64,000 nucleotides of DNA from Streptomyces sporangiiformans (GTDB taxonomy: Bacteria; Actinomycetota; Actinomycetes; Streptomycetales; Streptomycetaceae), in contig NZ_VCHX02000320.1 of NCBI RefSeq assembly GCF_005768555.2, positions 70,484 through 134,483 on the forward strand, read 5' to 3'. Shown in pieces: positions 8,714 to 16,087 of this stretch (positions are counted from its first letter, which is position 1; every line of letters begins with the position of its first letter). Position numbers and translations under genes: made by a program. Below the pieces are notes generated by a model. The model saw only the letters and a program-made list of their open reading frames with translations, was not told where the DNA came from and ran no database searches.

Positions 8714-8898
8714 AGTGAGGATCCGTTCTTCCGGCGGCCGCTGTGGCTGCAGGCCCGTTGCGCCGGCCAGGTCCTGTGGGCCTGCAACGAGGAGCACGTC
8801 GACGCACTGTCGGCCTATGTGGGCGCCCAGTTGCGCGAGCGTGGCGGTATGCGGCCGACACGGGCAATGTTGGCGCGGCTGCCACCGTGGATGAAGAA
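8714..8898 (+). pseudogene. Remnant of a Streptomyces hypothetical protein (C-terminal part)
   Basis: The plus frame reads DPFFRRPLWLQARCAGQVLW, then NEEHVDALSAYVGAQLRERG and ARLPPWMK. As I recall, this is the C-terminal half of a widespread small Streptomyces protein (a Cys-bearing N-terminal part, then EEHL..LE.YVGARLRER and LP.WM). The N-terminal half is missing and the expected ending (HRDEVLRAL..LRA-like) is lost at the inverted repeat at 8901. No start codon or ribosome binding site precedes it. Confidence 0.45.
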
Positions 8899-8900
8899 GT

Positions 8901-8938
8901 CGTCCCATCGTGGGCGCCGGGGCGCCCACGATGGGACG
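8901..8938. repeat. Perfect 18-bp inverted repeat at a gene-remnant junction
   Basis: The left arm CGTCCCATCGTGGGCGCC (8901-8918) and right arm GGCGCCCACGATGGGACG (8921-8938) are exact reverse complements separated by GG. It lies exactly between two unrelated gene remnants. It could be a very strong terminator-like hairpin or the scar of a recombination or transposition event. Confidence 0.85.
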
Positions 8939-8981
8939 TGCCCTACTGGTGGGAGGTACTCGCCAACCGACCGGCAGCCGC

Positions 8982-9100
8982 ACTTGGACGTGGCGTACGC
9001 CGGGATTCCCGGCTACGGTCACCTCGACACGTTCCTCGGCCGGGGCGCCGCCCTCGACGTGTCCGGGCACATCCTCGACTTCCTCGGCAAGCGGCGATGA
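8982..9100 (+). pseudogene. Remnant of an alpha/beta-hydrolase or GMC-oxidoreductase C-terminus
   Basis: The frame reads HLDVAYAGIPGYGHLDTFLG, then DVSGHILDFL, and stops at 9100. The IPGYGHLD...DV...ILDFL pattern is the usual C-terminal end of alpha/beta-hydrolase domains, including those fused to GMC (cholesterol-oxidase-like) oxidoreductases, with the catalytic His in GYGHLD. Only about 40 residues remain. It is in the same frame as the remnant before the inverted repeat, so the two junk fragments are joined. Confidence 0.5.
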
Positions 9101-9143
9101 CGGCCACCGGGGCGCTCGGCGACCGTGCCCGGCCCGTTTGCGC

Positions 9144-9191
9144 ACCGCACTTCCCGTACCCGGACCGCACTTCCCGTACCCGGACCGCACT
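9144..9191. repeat. 20-bp tandem repeat upstream of a hydrolase
   Basis: The unit ACCGCACTTCCCGTACCCGG occurs at 9144-9163 and 9164-9183, with a partial third copy (ACCGCACT) to 9191, directly before the ribosome binding site of the hydrolase. It may affect expression of that gene or simply be slippage in decayed DNA. Confidence 0.85.
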
Positions 9192-9208
9192 CCAGGAGGG
9201 CACGACTG

Positions 9209-9985
9209 ATGCCGCAGCTCGCTGTCGACGGCGCAGGACTGACGTACGACGACGAGGGCCCCCGCGACGGCGACGGCGCGCCCCTGGTGTTCATCCACGG
9301 CTGGACGGCCAACCGGCACCGCTGGGACCACCAGATGGCGCACTTCGCCCAGCGGCGGCGGGTGATCCGGCTCGACCTGCGTGGCCACGGCGAGAGCGAC
9401 GGGGCGCCGGGCACGATCCTGGAGCTGGGCGGGGACGTGCTCGCCCTCCTCGACCATCTGGAGGTCGACCGGTTCATCCCCGTCGGCCACTCCATGGGCG
9501 GGATGATCGCGCAGACCCTCGCGCTCGGTCATCCCGAGCGGATCGAGCGGCTGGTGCTGGTGAACTCGATCAGCCGGATGACCTACAGCCGGGGGAGGGG
9601 CCTGCTGATGGCGGCGTCGACACTCGTGCCGTTCAAGCTGTTCGTCGCAGCCAACATCCAGCGGGCCTTCGCCCCCGGCTACCCCCGCGAAGAGATCCGG
9701 GAGTACATCCGGGCCTCCGCGGCCACGCCGCGGGACGTGGTCATGACCTACTACGCGGCCATGCGGGCCTTCGACGTCCTCGACCGGGTCGGCGAGATCC
9801 AGGTCCCCACGCTGCTGGTGCACGGCTACCACGACATCCAGTTGCCGGTCTCGCAGATGCTGCGGATGGCCAAGGACTACCCGGACGCGGTGGTCCGGAT
9901 CGTGGACGCCGGCCATGAACTGCCCGTGGAGAAACCCGCGGAGCTCACCTCGGCGCTCGACCGGTTCGTGAGCGGCAAGGTATGA
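9209..9985 (+). CDS. Alpha/beta-fold hydrolase
   Basis: 258 residues from ATG 9209, chosen because AGGAGG lies 9 bases upstream; a longer frame from 9125 runs through the tandem repeat. Visible are the oxyanion motif FIHGWTANRHRWD (28-40), the nucleophile elbow GHSMGG (Ser95) and a C-terminal DAGHELPVEKP with catalytic His236. A cap domain lies between about residues 125 and 195. Soluble, no signal peptide. The family covers esterases, haloperoxidases and C-C hydrolases; the substrate cannot be read. Confidence 0.88.
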   Translation: MPQLAVDGAGLTYDDEGPRDGDGAPLVFIHGWTANRHRWDHQMAHFAQRRRVIRLDLRGHGESDGAPGTILELGGDVLALLDHLEVDRFIPVGHSMGGMIAQTLALGHPERIERLVLVNSISRMTYSRGRGLLMAASTLVPFKLFVAANIQRAFAPGYPREEIREYIRASAATPRDVVMTYYAAMRAFDVLDRVGEIQVPTLLVHGYHDIQLPVSQMLRMAKDYPDAVVRIVDAGHELPVEKPAELTSALDRFVSGKV

Positions 9986-10018
9986 ACAGTGGGCGGGACG
10001 AGGCGGCCGGCCCACGCT

Positions 10019-10036
10019 TTTAAACCGTTTTAAGAA
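10019..10036. promoter_or_regulatory. Imperfect LacI-type operator upstream of LacI gene
   Basis: TTTTAAACCGTTTTAAG has near-symmetric halves TTAAACC/GTTTTAA around a central CG. It lies about 75 bp upstream of the LacI start at 10110, consistent with autoregulation. Confidence 0.5.
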
Positions 10037-10109
10037 GCTGGTACCATCGGTCCGGCTTACCGGGCGTGATCAGGGGTGTTTGTGCCGGGAGCCCCGGACA
10101 GGAGGATCA

Positions 10110-11147
10110 GTGGACGAAGCAGCCTCCGCCGCCCCTCGTACGGGCCAGGGCGCGAATTCCCGCCCCCGGCTCGAGGACGTGGCCGCGCGGGTTGGCCTGT
10201 CCACGGCCTCGGTCTCCCTGGTGCTCCGAGGGGTGCCCGGCCCCAGCGAGCGCACCCGGCAGCGCGTGCTGCAGGCGGCCGCCGAGCTCGGCTACAAGGC
10301 GGACCGCAACGCCAGCCTCCTGGCCAGCCGACGCAGCCGGCTGCTCGGCGTCATGGTCGACATCCACAGCCCCTTCCACGCCGAACTGGTCGAGCACCTG
10401 CACACGGCCGCCGAGGAGGTCGGCTACGACCTCGTCCTCAGTACCCTGACCCGCACCCGAGACGAGCAGACCGCCGTGGAGACCCTGCTCGCCTTCCGCA
10501 GCGAGGCGCTGATCCTCCTCGGCCCGGTCGCCCCCGCCGACACGCTCATGGCCCTGCACCACAAGGTCCCCGTGGTCGCGGTGGGCCGCCGGATCACGGG
10601 CGCCGAACTGGACGTCGTCCGTACCGCGGACGAAGACGGAGTCGGCCAGATCGTCGACCACCTGGCGGGGCTCGGCCATCGGTCGATCGCTTACGTCGAC
10701 GGCGGCAAGGGCGTCATCGCCACCGACCGGCGCCGCGGCTACCGCACCGCCATGCGCCGCCACGCCCTCGACGAGCACATCAGGATCCTGCACGGCGACA
10801 ACACCGAGGCGGCGGGTGAGCGGGCCGCCCGCCATCTCCTCGACGGCGCCGAACTGCCCACCGCCGTCGTGGCGTTCAACGACCAGTGCGCCATCGGTGT
10901 CCTCACGGCGCTCACCCGGGCAGGTGTCACCGTCCCCGGCGAGGTCTCCGTCGCCGGCTACGACGACGACGCACTGTCCAGGCTGAGCTGCTTCAACCTG
11001 ACGACGGTCAGCCAGAGCGCCGAGGAACAGGCCCGGCACGCGGTGGCCGCCGGCGTCGAACGCCTCGACGCGGGCCGCACCGAACCCCAAGAAGTCGTGC
11101 TCCCCCCGCGTCTAGTGGTGCGGGCCTCCACGGCGGCGCCCTCCTAG
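10110..11147 (+). CDS. LacI-family transcriptional regulator
   Basis: 345 residues from GTG 10110, preceded by AGGAGG at 10100-10105. The helix-turn-helix is RPRLEDVAARVGLSTASVSL, with the LacI hinge-helix region ERTRQRVLQAAAELGYKAD after it. The sugar-binding domain follows (LLGVMVDIHSPFHAELVEHL, then VAFNDQCAIGVL and VSVAGYDDDALSRL). No sugar transporter adjoins it, so the target is not clear; it may act in trans or control the hydrolase upstream. Confidence 0.92.
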   Translation: MDEAASAAPRTGQGANSRPRLEDVAARVGLSTASVSLVLRGVPGPSERTRQRVLQAAAELGYKADRNASLLASRRSRLLGVMVDIHSPFHAELVEHLHTAAEEVGYDLVLSTLTRTRDEQTAVETLLAFRSEALILLGPVAPADTLMALHHKVPVVAVGRRITGAELDVVRTADEDGVGQIVDHLAGLGHRSIAYVDGGKGVIATDRRRGYRTAMRRHALDEHIRILHGDNTEAAGERAARHLLDGAELPTAVVAFNDQCAIGVLTALTRAGVTVPGEVSVAGYDDDALSRLSCFNLTTVSQSAEEQARHAVAAGVERLDAGRTEPQEVVLPPRLVVRASTAAPS

Positions 11148-11161
11148 CGAGCCGGTGGCGC

Positions 11162-11177
11162 ACGGTCGGCCGACCGT
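11162..11177. terminator. Perfect palindrome between convergent genes
   Basis: ACGGTCGGCCGACCGT is a 16-bp perfect palindrome in the 53-bp gap between the LacI gene (plus) and the ATP-grasp gene (minus). It could act as a bidirectional terminator, though there is no loop in the perfect form and no U-tract. Confidence 0.4.
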
Positions 11178-11200
11178 CGCGAAAGGGACAGCCGTACCCG

Positions 11201-12469
11201 TCACGCGAAGTGGTTCTCCGGTGGCCGCACCACCGTGATGTCGATCTTTCGGGCGGCGTTCTGTGCGGTCCGCCGGCTCTGGTGGCGGGTCCTGCCGGAT
11301 GCGAGCACGTAGCACAACCGGTCGGTGTTCGAGCCCGTGGCGGTGACGGTTTCCCCGACGGCGACGCGGCACACGACGTCATGGACGCCGGCCGACTGCC
11401 GGGCGGCTTCGACTCCGTCGATGGTGTCGACACGGCCGCTGAAGGGCGCCGTGATGTGGGCGAGACACACCGCGCCGTCGGCATGCGGGTCCAGGAACGG
11501 CAGGCCGAGACAGCCGCGTAGCACCTGTTCCGCGCAGGAGACGCCGGTGGCGAGATCGATGGCCCGGTGGATCCCCGCGCCCACGAGACGCGTGTTGATC
11601 TCGACGAGAACCGGGCCGGTGTCGGTCAGCACGGCTTCGAAGTGGAAGGGGCCGTTGCGGTAGCCGAGTGCCTTGCACACGGCCGCGGCGTAGTCGTCCA
11701 GATCGGGGTGGAGGGGCTCCGTGGAGAAGGCGACACTGGTTTCGATGTAGTGGGGAGGCCTGCTGAGTGTGCGGTCGGTGTGACCCCATATCTCGAGCCG
11801 GCCGTCGACGGCCATGCCCTCGGCGCTGACCAGGGGACCGTGCAGCTCCTGCTCGCAGATCAGCCGTCCCGCCGGGGTCACCGCGTCGCCGTAGCTGGAA
11901 CGGCGTCGGTGGTCGGCGACCGCGCCCCGCAATTCCACCGGCGTGGTGGCTCGTACGGTGTCGACGCTGGAGAAGCCGTCCACCGGCTTGACCACGGCCG
12001 GTGCCGGTACGGGCATGGCCGTGACGGGGTCGTGGGCGTTGACGACCGCCCATCGGGCGTTGTTCAGGCCATGGTCGTCCAGACGGGCACGCACAGCGGC
12101 TTTGTCGTTCCAGCCGCCGCTCGGCCAGTCCGGGTTGGCCGTGTCGAGACCGAGTCGGGTCGCCACCTCCTGGGCGATACCGGCATACGGATCGACCCAG
12201 CTGATCAGCGCGTCGAACCGTTGCCCCGCCACCGCATCGGTCACGAGGTCGGCGCTCGTGGTGTCGCAGCCGATCCATGTGTCGACGAGTTCACCGACCG
12301 CCGGTTCCAGGCGATGCCGGTGCGCCGTCACGACGACCGTCTCGCAGCCGAGCCTGCGCGCGGCGCGCAGCCCGGCGACGCCGTTGCTGTGCGGACTCGG
12401 CATGGCGCCGGGCGGCAGGAGTTCGACGAACCCGATGCGTCCGCCAGGGTGTGGGAGGCGGTCAGCCAT
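11201..12469 (-). CDS. ATP-grasp ligase of the RiPP cluster
   Basis: 422 residues, last gene of the minus-strand RiPP operon; its ATG at 12469 overlaps the MFS stop by 8 bp. Residues 10-115 form the N-terminal pre-ATP-grasp domain (GVAGLRAARRLGCETVVVTA), followed by the ATP-grasp fold (VVKPVDGFSSVDTV; Mg-binding end PVLVEINTRLVGAG). It resembles amino-acid/peptide carboxylate-amine ligases of the BacD type, which form amide bonds through acyl phosphates. In this cluster it may cap a peptide fragment with an amino acid or join fragments. Co-translation with YcaO and MFS ties it to the pathway. Confidence 0.85.
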   Translation of the reverse strand: MADRLPHPGGRIGFVELLPPGAMPSPHSNGVAGLRAARRLGCETVVVTAHRHRLEPAVGELVDTWIGCDTTSADLVTDAVAGQRFDALISWVDPYAGIAQEVATRLGLDTANPDWPSGGWNDKAAVRARLDDHGLNNARWAVVNAHDPVTAMPVPAPAVVKPVDGFSSVDTVRATTPVELRGAVADHRRRSSYGDAVTPAGRLICEQELHGPLVSAEGMAVDGRLEIWGHTDRTLSRPPHYIETSVAFSTEPLHPDLDDYAAAVCKALGYRNGPFHFEAVLTDTGPVLVEINTRLVGAGIHRAIDLATGVSCAEQVLRGCLGLPFLDPHADGAVCLAHITAPFSGRVDTIDGVEAARQSAGVHDVVCRVAVGETVTATGSNTDRLCYVLASGRTRHQSRRTAQNAARKIDITVVRPPENHFA

Positions 12470-13754
12470 CAGAATTCTCCTCCATGGAGGGCAGCCGGCG
12501 CATGTTCCGGATCTCCCTGCGCAGCAGGAACGGCAGTCCGCTGATGCTGATCAGCCCCGCGATGGCCAGGGCGGCGCCCAGTCCGGCGCGTTCGCCCCAC
12601 AGCGCGGAGGCCCAGCCGGCCAGCAGGCCGCCGAGCACCGCTCCCAGCGGGATGGTGCACAGATTGATCGTGCGGGCGGTGGCGTGCACCCGGCCCAGCA
12701 GATGCGGTGGGGTGATCAGCTGACGCAGTGTGGTGACGGTGACGTTCCAGACCGGCAGCCACACCGCGGAGACGAAGGCGATGGCGATGACGACCGCACT
12801 CGATCCGGTCGCCAGGGCAAGCGGCGCCCCGGCCCAGACGACCCCCTCGGTCACGGTGGCGAGCAGTGCGGGGCCGACTCCCACCCGGTCCACGAGAGCC
12901 CGGCTGACGACGGCACCGAGCACGGCCGCCAGCGCTCCGGCTGCCAGGACGAGGGCTGCCGGAGCCGGTGAGAGGCCCATGGCCCGGTAGAGGAACAGCA
13001 GCAGGACGGTCTCGACCATGGCCATGCTCAGGTTGCGCAGTGCGGCAGCGGCCGACAGCCAGCGCAGAACGGGGGTGCGCCACATGTGCCGTGCCCCGTC
13101 CAGAATCTGTTTCCGCCACGGCGTGTCCGCCGGGACCGGCATGGTGTGCTCGGGGGTACGGATGGTGAGCAGGCCCGTCGCGGAGGCCAGGAAACTCGCC
13201 GCGTTGGCCGCGACCGCGAGCGCCGGTCCCAGCACCTGGGTGACCGCGCCGGCGACGACCGGTCCTCCCGCGCGCGCCACACTGCTGGACATTTCCAGGC
13301 GTGCGTTGCCCACGGGCAGGAAGTCTCGGCTGACCAGGCGGGGCAGGTGCGTCTGGTATCCGACGTCGAACACGACGGTGCACACACTCGCCAGCGCGGC
13401 CGCGACGTACAGGTGCCAAAGGCCGAGGACGTCCGCCAGTGCCAGGACCGCGACCGACAGGAACAGCAACAGCCGCAGCACATCGGCGGCGATCATGAAG
13501 GGGCGGCACCGTACGCGGTCCATGAAGGCGCCGACGAACAGTCCCAGCGCGGGGAAGGCGATCGTCGCCATCGCGTGCAGTACCCCGACCTGGGGGCCGC
13601 TGGCTTCCAGCACCAGAATGGCGAGGCTGGGCAGGGCGAACAGGGAGACCTGATCGCCGATCAGGCTGATGCTCTGCCCCAGCCACATGCGGCCGAAGTC
13701 CCGGCGGCCCGTATCCGGTGTCGCGATGTCGGGACCGGCGGCGGCCGGCCTCAC
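12462..13754 (-). CDS. MFS exporter of the RiPP cluster
   Basis: 430 residues from GTG 13754, which overlaps the YcaO stop as GTGA; the longer open frame upstream is the antisense-free shadow of YcaO and is not used. About 12 membrane segments, with the MFS_3-type N-terminus FGRMWLGQSISLIGDQVSLF typical of actinobacterial macrolide-type exporters, and the cytoplasmic motif DRVRCRPFMI. Likely role: export of the finished product and self-resistance. It is sandwiched between YcaO and ATP-grasp with overlaps on both sides. Confidence 0.88.
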   Translation of the reverse strand: MRPAAAGPDIATPDTGRRDFGRMWLGQSISLIGDQVSLFALPSLAILVLEASGPQVGVLHAMATIAFPALGLFVGAFMDRVRCRPFMIAADVLRLLLFLSVAVLALADVLGLWHLYVAAALASVCTVVFDVGYQTHLPRLVSRDFLPVGNARLEMSSSVARAGGPVVAGAVTQVLGPALAVAANAASFLASATGLLTIRTPEHTMPVPADTPWRKQILDGARHMWRTPVLRWLSAAAALRNLSMAMVETVLLLFLYRAMGLSPAPAALVLAAGALAAVLGAVVSRALVDRVGVGPALLATVTEGVVWAGAPLALATGSSAVVIAIAFVSAVWLPVWNVTVTTLRQLITPPHLLGRVHATARTINLCTIPLGAVLGGLLAGWASALWGERAGLGAALAIAGLISISGLPFLLRREIRNMRRLPSMEENSDG

Positions 13755-14962
13755 AGTGGTCCCGGGCCGGGCTCGGCCGGCTCGCACATACCGAACGGGC
13801 CCTCCATACGGGTGACGAGCACCTTGGCCACCGGCACACCGAGCTCCTGGCGAGTCAGATCGACCGCGACCACGGCATGCCGTGTGCCGGAGGTGACCGC
13901 CCGCACCACCGCCCGGAGATCGTCGGCCCACGAACCGGTGGACAACGACGGCCGGTCCTGGAGACTCATGTCGCAGGGCTCGGCGGCGAGTTCGTCCCAC
14001 ACCGCTTCGACCAGCTCCGGGGAGCGGACGCGTTCGACCTCTTCACGGCTCAGGTCGTCCCGGCTGCCGGCGATGTAGGTGAGGCGCTTCTGGAGCGCTT
14101 CCTTGATCGCTCCGGCGAAGGCGGTGGCCGGGGACGGGTGGCAGCTGAAGCCGTCGTGCACACCCGCGTCGAGGACTGAGTCGCACTGCGGCGGGGCCAG
14201 CACGACGCAGCCGTAACACGGCACCGTCGTGTGCGAGGTGACGTCCCAGACCGCGAGATGCAGACCTGCTGAGCGCACCATCCCCATCAGCCGACGGCAG
14301 AGCGGGTCCTCCACCGTGTCCAGACGCACCCGGTGCGACTCCGAGGCCGCACGCCAGCGGGATTCGGCGTCCCGTTCGACGACTTCGCACAGAGCGTGCA
14401 GCATCGCCTGCTCGAGCGAGTTACCGGAGGCGAGGCCGTTGGAGTTCCTGGCAAGGCCGGGCTCGCCGAGCTGGTCGGCCACGAAGTTCATCGACACGGA
14501 CTCTTCGGGGACCCAGGTGACGGCCTGGGTGGTGAGGTCAACTCCTCGTACCCAGGACCGCTTCTGATGAGGATCGAGCATCCCGCCGATGGCGCGGGGA
14601 AGTTCGGCCACATCCAAGGCGCCTTCGCCGTCGGCGGTGATGTCGGCGTGACGTGCGGTCCGGGTGGGCAGGTGCAGGTGCTCCGCGTGCCAGGTCTCGA
14701 CGCTCTCGAGCAAGGCGCCGACCTTGGCCGCGGCCGGGGTGAGGCCCTTTCCGATGCTCGTCACCAGAGAACGGGCCGTAGGACGGATCGCGAGATAAAC
14801 CGGCAGGCCGACACGGTCGAGTCCGGTCACATCGGCCAGCCGGGTTATCCCCACTTGTTTTCCCACGGGGCCGAAACGCCGCAGTGTGGCTTCCGGCGGT
14901 ATTCCGGGAGATGTGTGGCCGTGCCGTCTCCGGGGAGATTCGGCCCTGCGGTAATCGGGCAA
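13751..14962 (-). CDS. YcaO-domain protein, RiPP backbone-modifying enzyme
   Basis: 403 residues from TTG 14962, 3 bp after the precursor stop; internal GTGs near codons 33 and 37 would drop conserved N-terminal sequence. The YcaO core is plain: LADVTGLDRVGLPVYLAIRP, SIGKGLTPAAAKVGALLE with SVETWHAE, later ASGNSLEQAMLHALCEVVER, and AIKEALQKRLT. These are the ATP-binding segments of the family, which activates backbone amides by phosphorylation. With TfuA as partner, YcaO enzymes install thioamides (thioviridamide-type RiPPs, methyl-coenzyme M reductase); without a dehydrogenase here, azole formation is less likely. It should modify the adjoining repeat peptide. The proline-rich end (PAEPGPGPL) is seen in many YcaO proteins. 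Confidence 0.93.
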   Translation of the reverse strand: MPDYRRAESPRRRHGHTSPGIPPEATLRRFGPVGKQVGITRLADVTGLDRVGLPVYLAIRPTARSLVTSIGKGLTPAAAKVGALLESVETWHAEHLHLPTRTARHADITADGEGALDVAELPRAIGGMLDPHQKRSWVRGVDLTTQAVTWVPEESVSMNFVADQLGEPGLARNSNGLASGNSLEQAMLHALCEVVERDAESRWRAASESHRVRLDTVEDPLCRRLMGMVRSAGLHLAVWDVTSHTTVPCYGCVVLAPPQCDSVLDAGVHDGFSCHPSPATAFAGAIKEALQKRLTYIAGSRDDLSREEVERVRSPELVEAVWDELAAEPCDMSLQDRPSLSTGSWADDLRAVVRAVTSGTRHAVVAVDLTRQELGVPVAKVLVTRMEGPFGMCEPAEPGPGPL

Positions 14963-14965
14963 CGC

Positions 14966-15142
14966 TTAACGGACAGCGTTCGCCGCGCCTGCACTGGACA
15001 CTGACGACTTCACGGCGTTGGCGGCGCCGGAGGAACTGACTCGACGCTTCACCGAGTTTGCCGCCCCGGCACTGTGGACTGAAGTCTTGACAGCATTGGC
15101 GGCGCCCGTGCTGGCGACCTGTTGCCGAACTACCTGCGACAT
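14966..15142 (-). CDS. Repeat-built RiPP precursor peptide (candidate)
   Basis: 58 residues from ATG 15142, behind GGAGG with 4 bases of spacing, ending at TAA 14966-14968 just before YcaO. Residues 11-58 are three and two-thirds copies of a 13-residue unit, S-x-G-A-A-N-(A/S)-V-(K/R)-x-x-V-x, starting at Ser11, Ser24, Ser37 and Ser50; residues 5-10 (VRQQVA) match the tail of another unit, so a separate leader is almost absent. At DNA level the period is exactly 39 bp. It has no Cys. Position between TfuA and YcaO, repeats and a dedicated promoter-like sequence make it the probable substrate. Thiovarsolin-type precursors also carry repeated cores; the GAANxVK unit is not one I recognise. Each repeat may yield one small modified peptide. 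Confidence 0.8.
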   Translation of the reverse strand: MSQVVRQQVASTGAANAVKTSVHSAGAANSVKRRVSSSGAANAVKSSVSSAGAANAVR

Positions 15143-15165
15143 GCATCCTCCATAGTTGGATGACG

Positions 15166-15207
15166 ATCAGCCACGCTGATGCTAGTCATGATCACAATTG
15201 CCGTCAA
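15166..15207 (-). promoter_or_regulatory. Promoter and 5'-UTR hairpin for precursor gene
   Basis: On the minus strand TTGACG (15207-15202) is followed after exactly 17 bases by TAGCAT (15184-15179), a good match to a vegetative promoter and unusual in such GC-rich DNA. Just downstream, ATCAGC-GTG-GCTGAT (15180-15166) can form a short hairpin at the start of the transcript. It lies 37 bp before the precursor start, in the 83-bp gap after TfuA, so the precursor can be made in excess over its enzymes. Confidence 0.6.
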
Positions 15208-15225
15208 TGTGTCCTGCGGGTACGG

Positions 15226-15960
15226 CTAATTCGTTCCCTCGGCTGCCCTGAGTAAAAGGAAACTATGGGTCTCCTCAAACGTGAAGTTCTCGGCCACTCC
15301 ACTACGTTCGATTTCTCCGTTTGCAGTTCGCCATAGCGTCTCGACCGCATCGGCGCGCTTGAGGTCGGAGTCCGTCTCCCGCAGGAACCGGCGCAGGTGC
15401 GCGGCCTCGGCCTCGCTGCCCGTGATGCTCGAAACATCCTCCACCACCCTGGACCAGTGTCTGTCCCCATAGAACAACTCCTGAGCACGCTGGATGAGTT
15501 GCCCCTGAAGGTCCGCGGAGATCACGCCGGAGCGGCGGGCCAGGGCGAGGCCGTGGCGGATGTTGACCAGCGGCTGGGACACCGAGCGGTAGCCGGACTC
15601 CTCGTCGCCGTGCATCAGGGCGACCTCATCGTCGCTTTCGTAAATTCCATCGCGGTAGGCCGCGAAGATCCGGCCACATCCCGCCATTCCGTACGGCCAT
15701 AATTCCGCCGCTCGCAGCGCCCCCATGCTCGAGCATCCGACAACGGTGACATGGCGGGACAATGCGTACATGATTTCCTTGTGCCACACCGACGGCACGC
15801 CATGAAAATAACCGTCGATCAACACCAAGGTCTCATATCCGGCCTCTACCGCTCTGAGAACATCACCCACTGCGACAGGTGGAAAGAAATCGGCCATCGC
15901 CAGTATCTTTTTGGCCTCTGTCGCAGGGATGGTCGGACCCACGAACACACACGTCCTCAT
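15226..15960 (-). CDS. TfuA-like protein, YcaO partner
   Basis: 244 residues from ATG 15960 (a GTG at 15969 is also in frame). The TfuA core is well preserved: CVFVGPTIPATEAKKIL at the N-terminus, PPVAVGDVLRAVEAGYETLV, LIDGYFHGVPSVWHKEIMYA and GCSSMGALRAAEL, followed by GRIFAAYRDGIYESDDEVAL. TfuA proteins work with YcaO in backbone thioamidation, probably delivering or activating sulfide. First gene of the minus-strand RiPP operon, facing away from the RimK-like ATP-grasp gene. The pairing is the strongest hint that the product carries thioamides. Confidence 0.93.
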   Translation of the reverse strand: MRTCVFVGPTIPATEAKKILAMADFFPPVAVGDVLRAVEAGYETLVLIDGYFHGVPSVWHKEIMYALSRHVTVVGCSSMGALRAAELWPYGMAGCGRIFAAYRDGIYESDDEVALMHGDEESGYRSVSQPLVNIRHGLALARRSGVISADLQGQLIQRAQELFYGDRHWSRVVEDVSSITGSEAEAAHLRRFLRETDSDLKRADAVETLWRTANGEIERSGVAENFTFEETHSFLLLRAAEGTN

Positions 15961-16087
15961 AAAGCGCACCCCGCTGGACAGATCTGGGCAGAATCACAGT
16001 CTGGGAAAGGCAGGACAGAAACAGAGAGAAGCCTGGCAAGGTAGCATCGAACGCTCGATGTCGAAACGTCTCGACGCGGAGGTGGCT
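15961..16087. promoter_or_regulatory. Divergent promoter region TfuA / ATP-grasp
   Basis: This 127-bp gap between two divergent starts must hold promoters in both directions. It is AT-richer than its neighbours (GAATCACAG, AGAAACAGAG) but I could not place a -35/-10 pair with confidence. Confidence 0.4.

Noticed and set aside
14538..15146. Minus-strand frame of 202 codons overlapping precursor and YcaO
   Set aside because: It is in a different frame from YcaO and the repeat peptide and reads Arg/His-rich nonsense.
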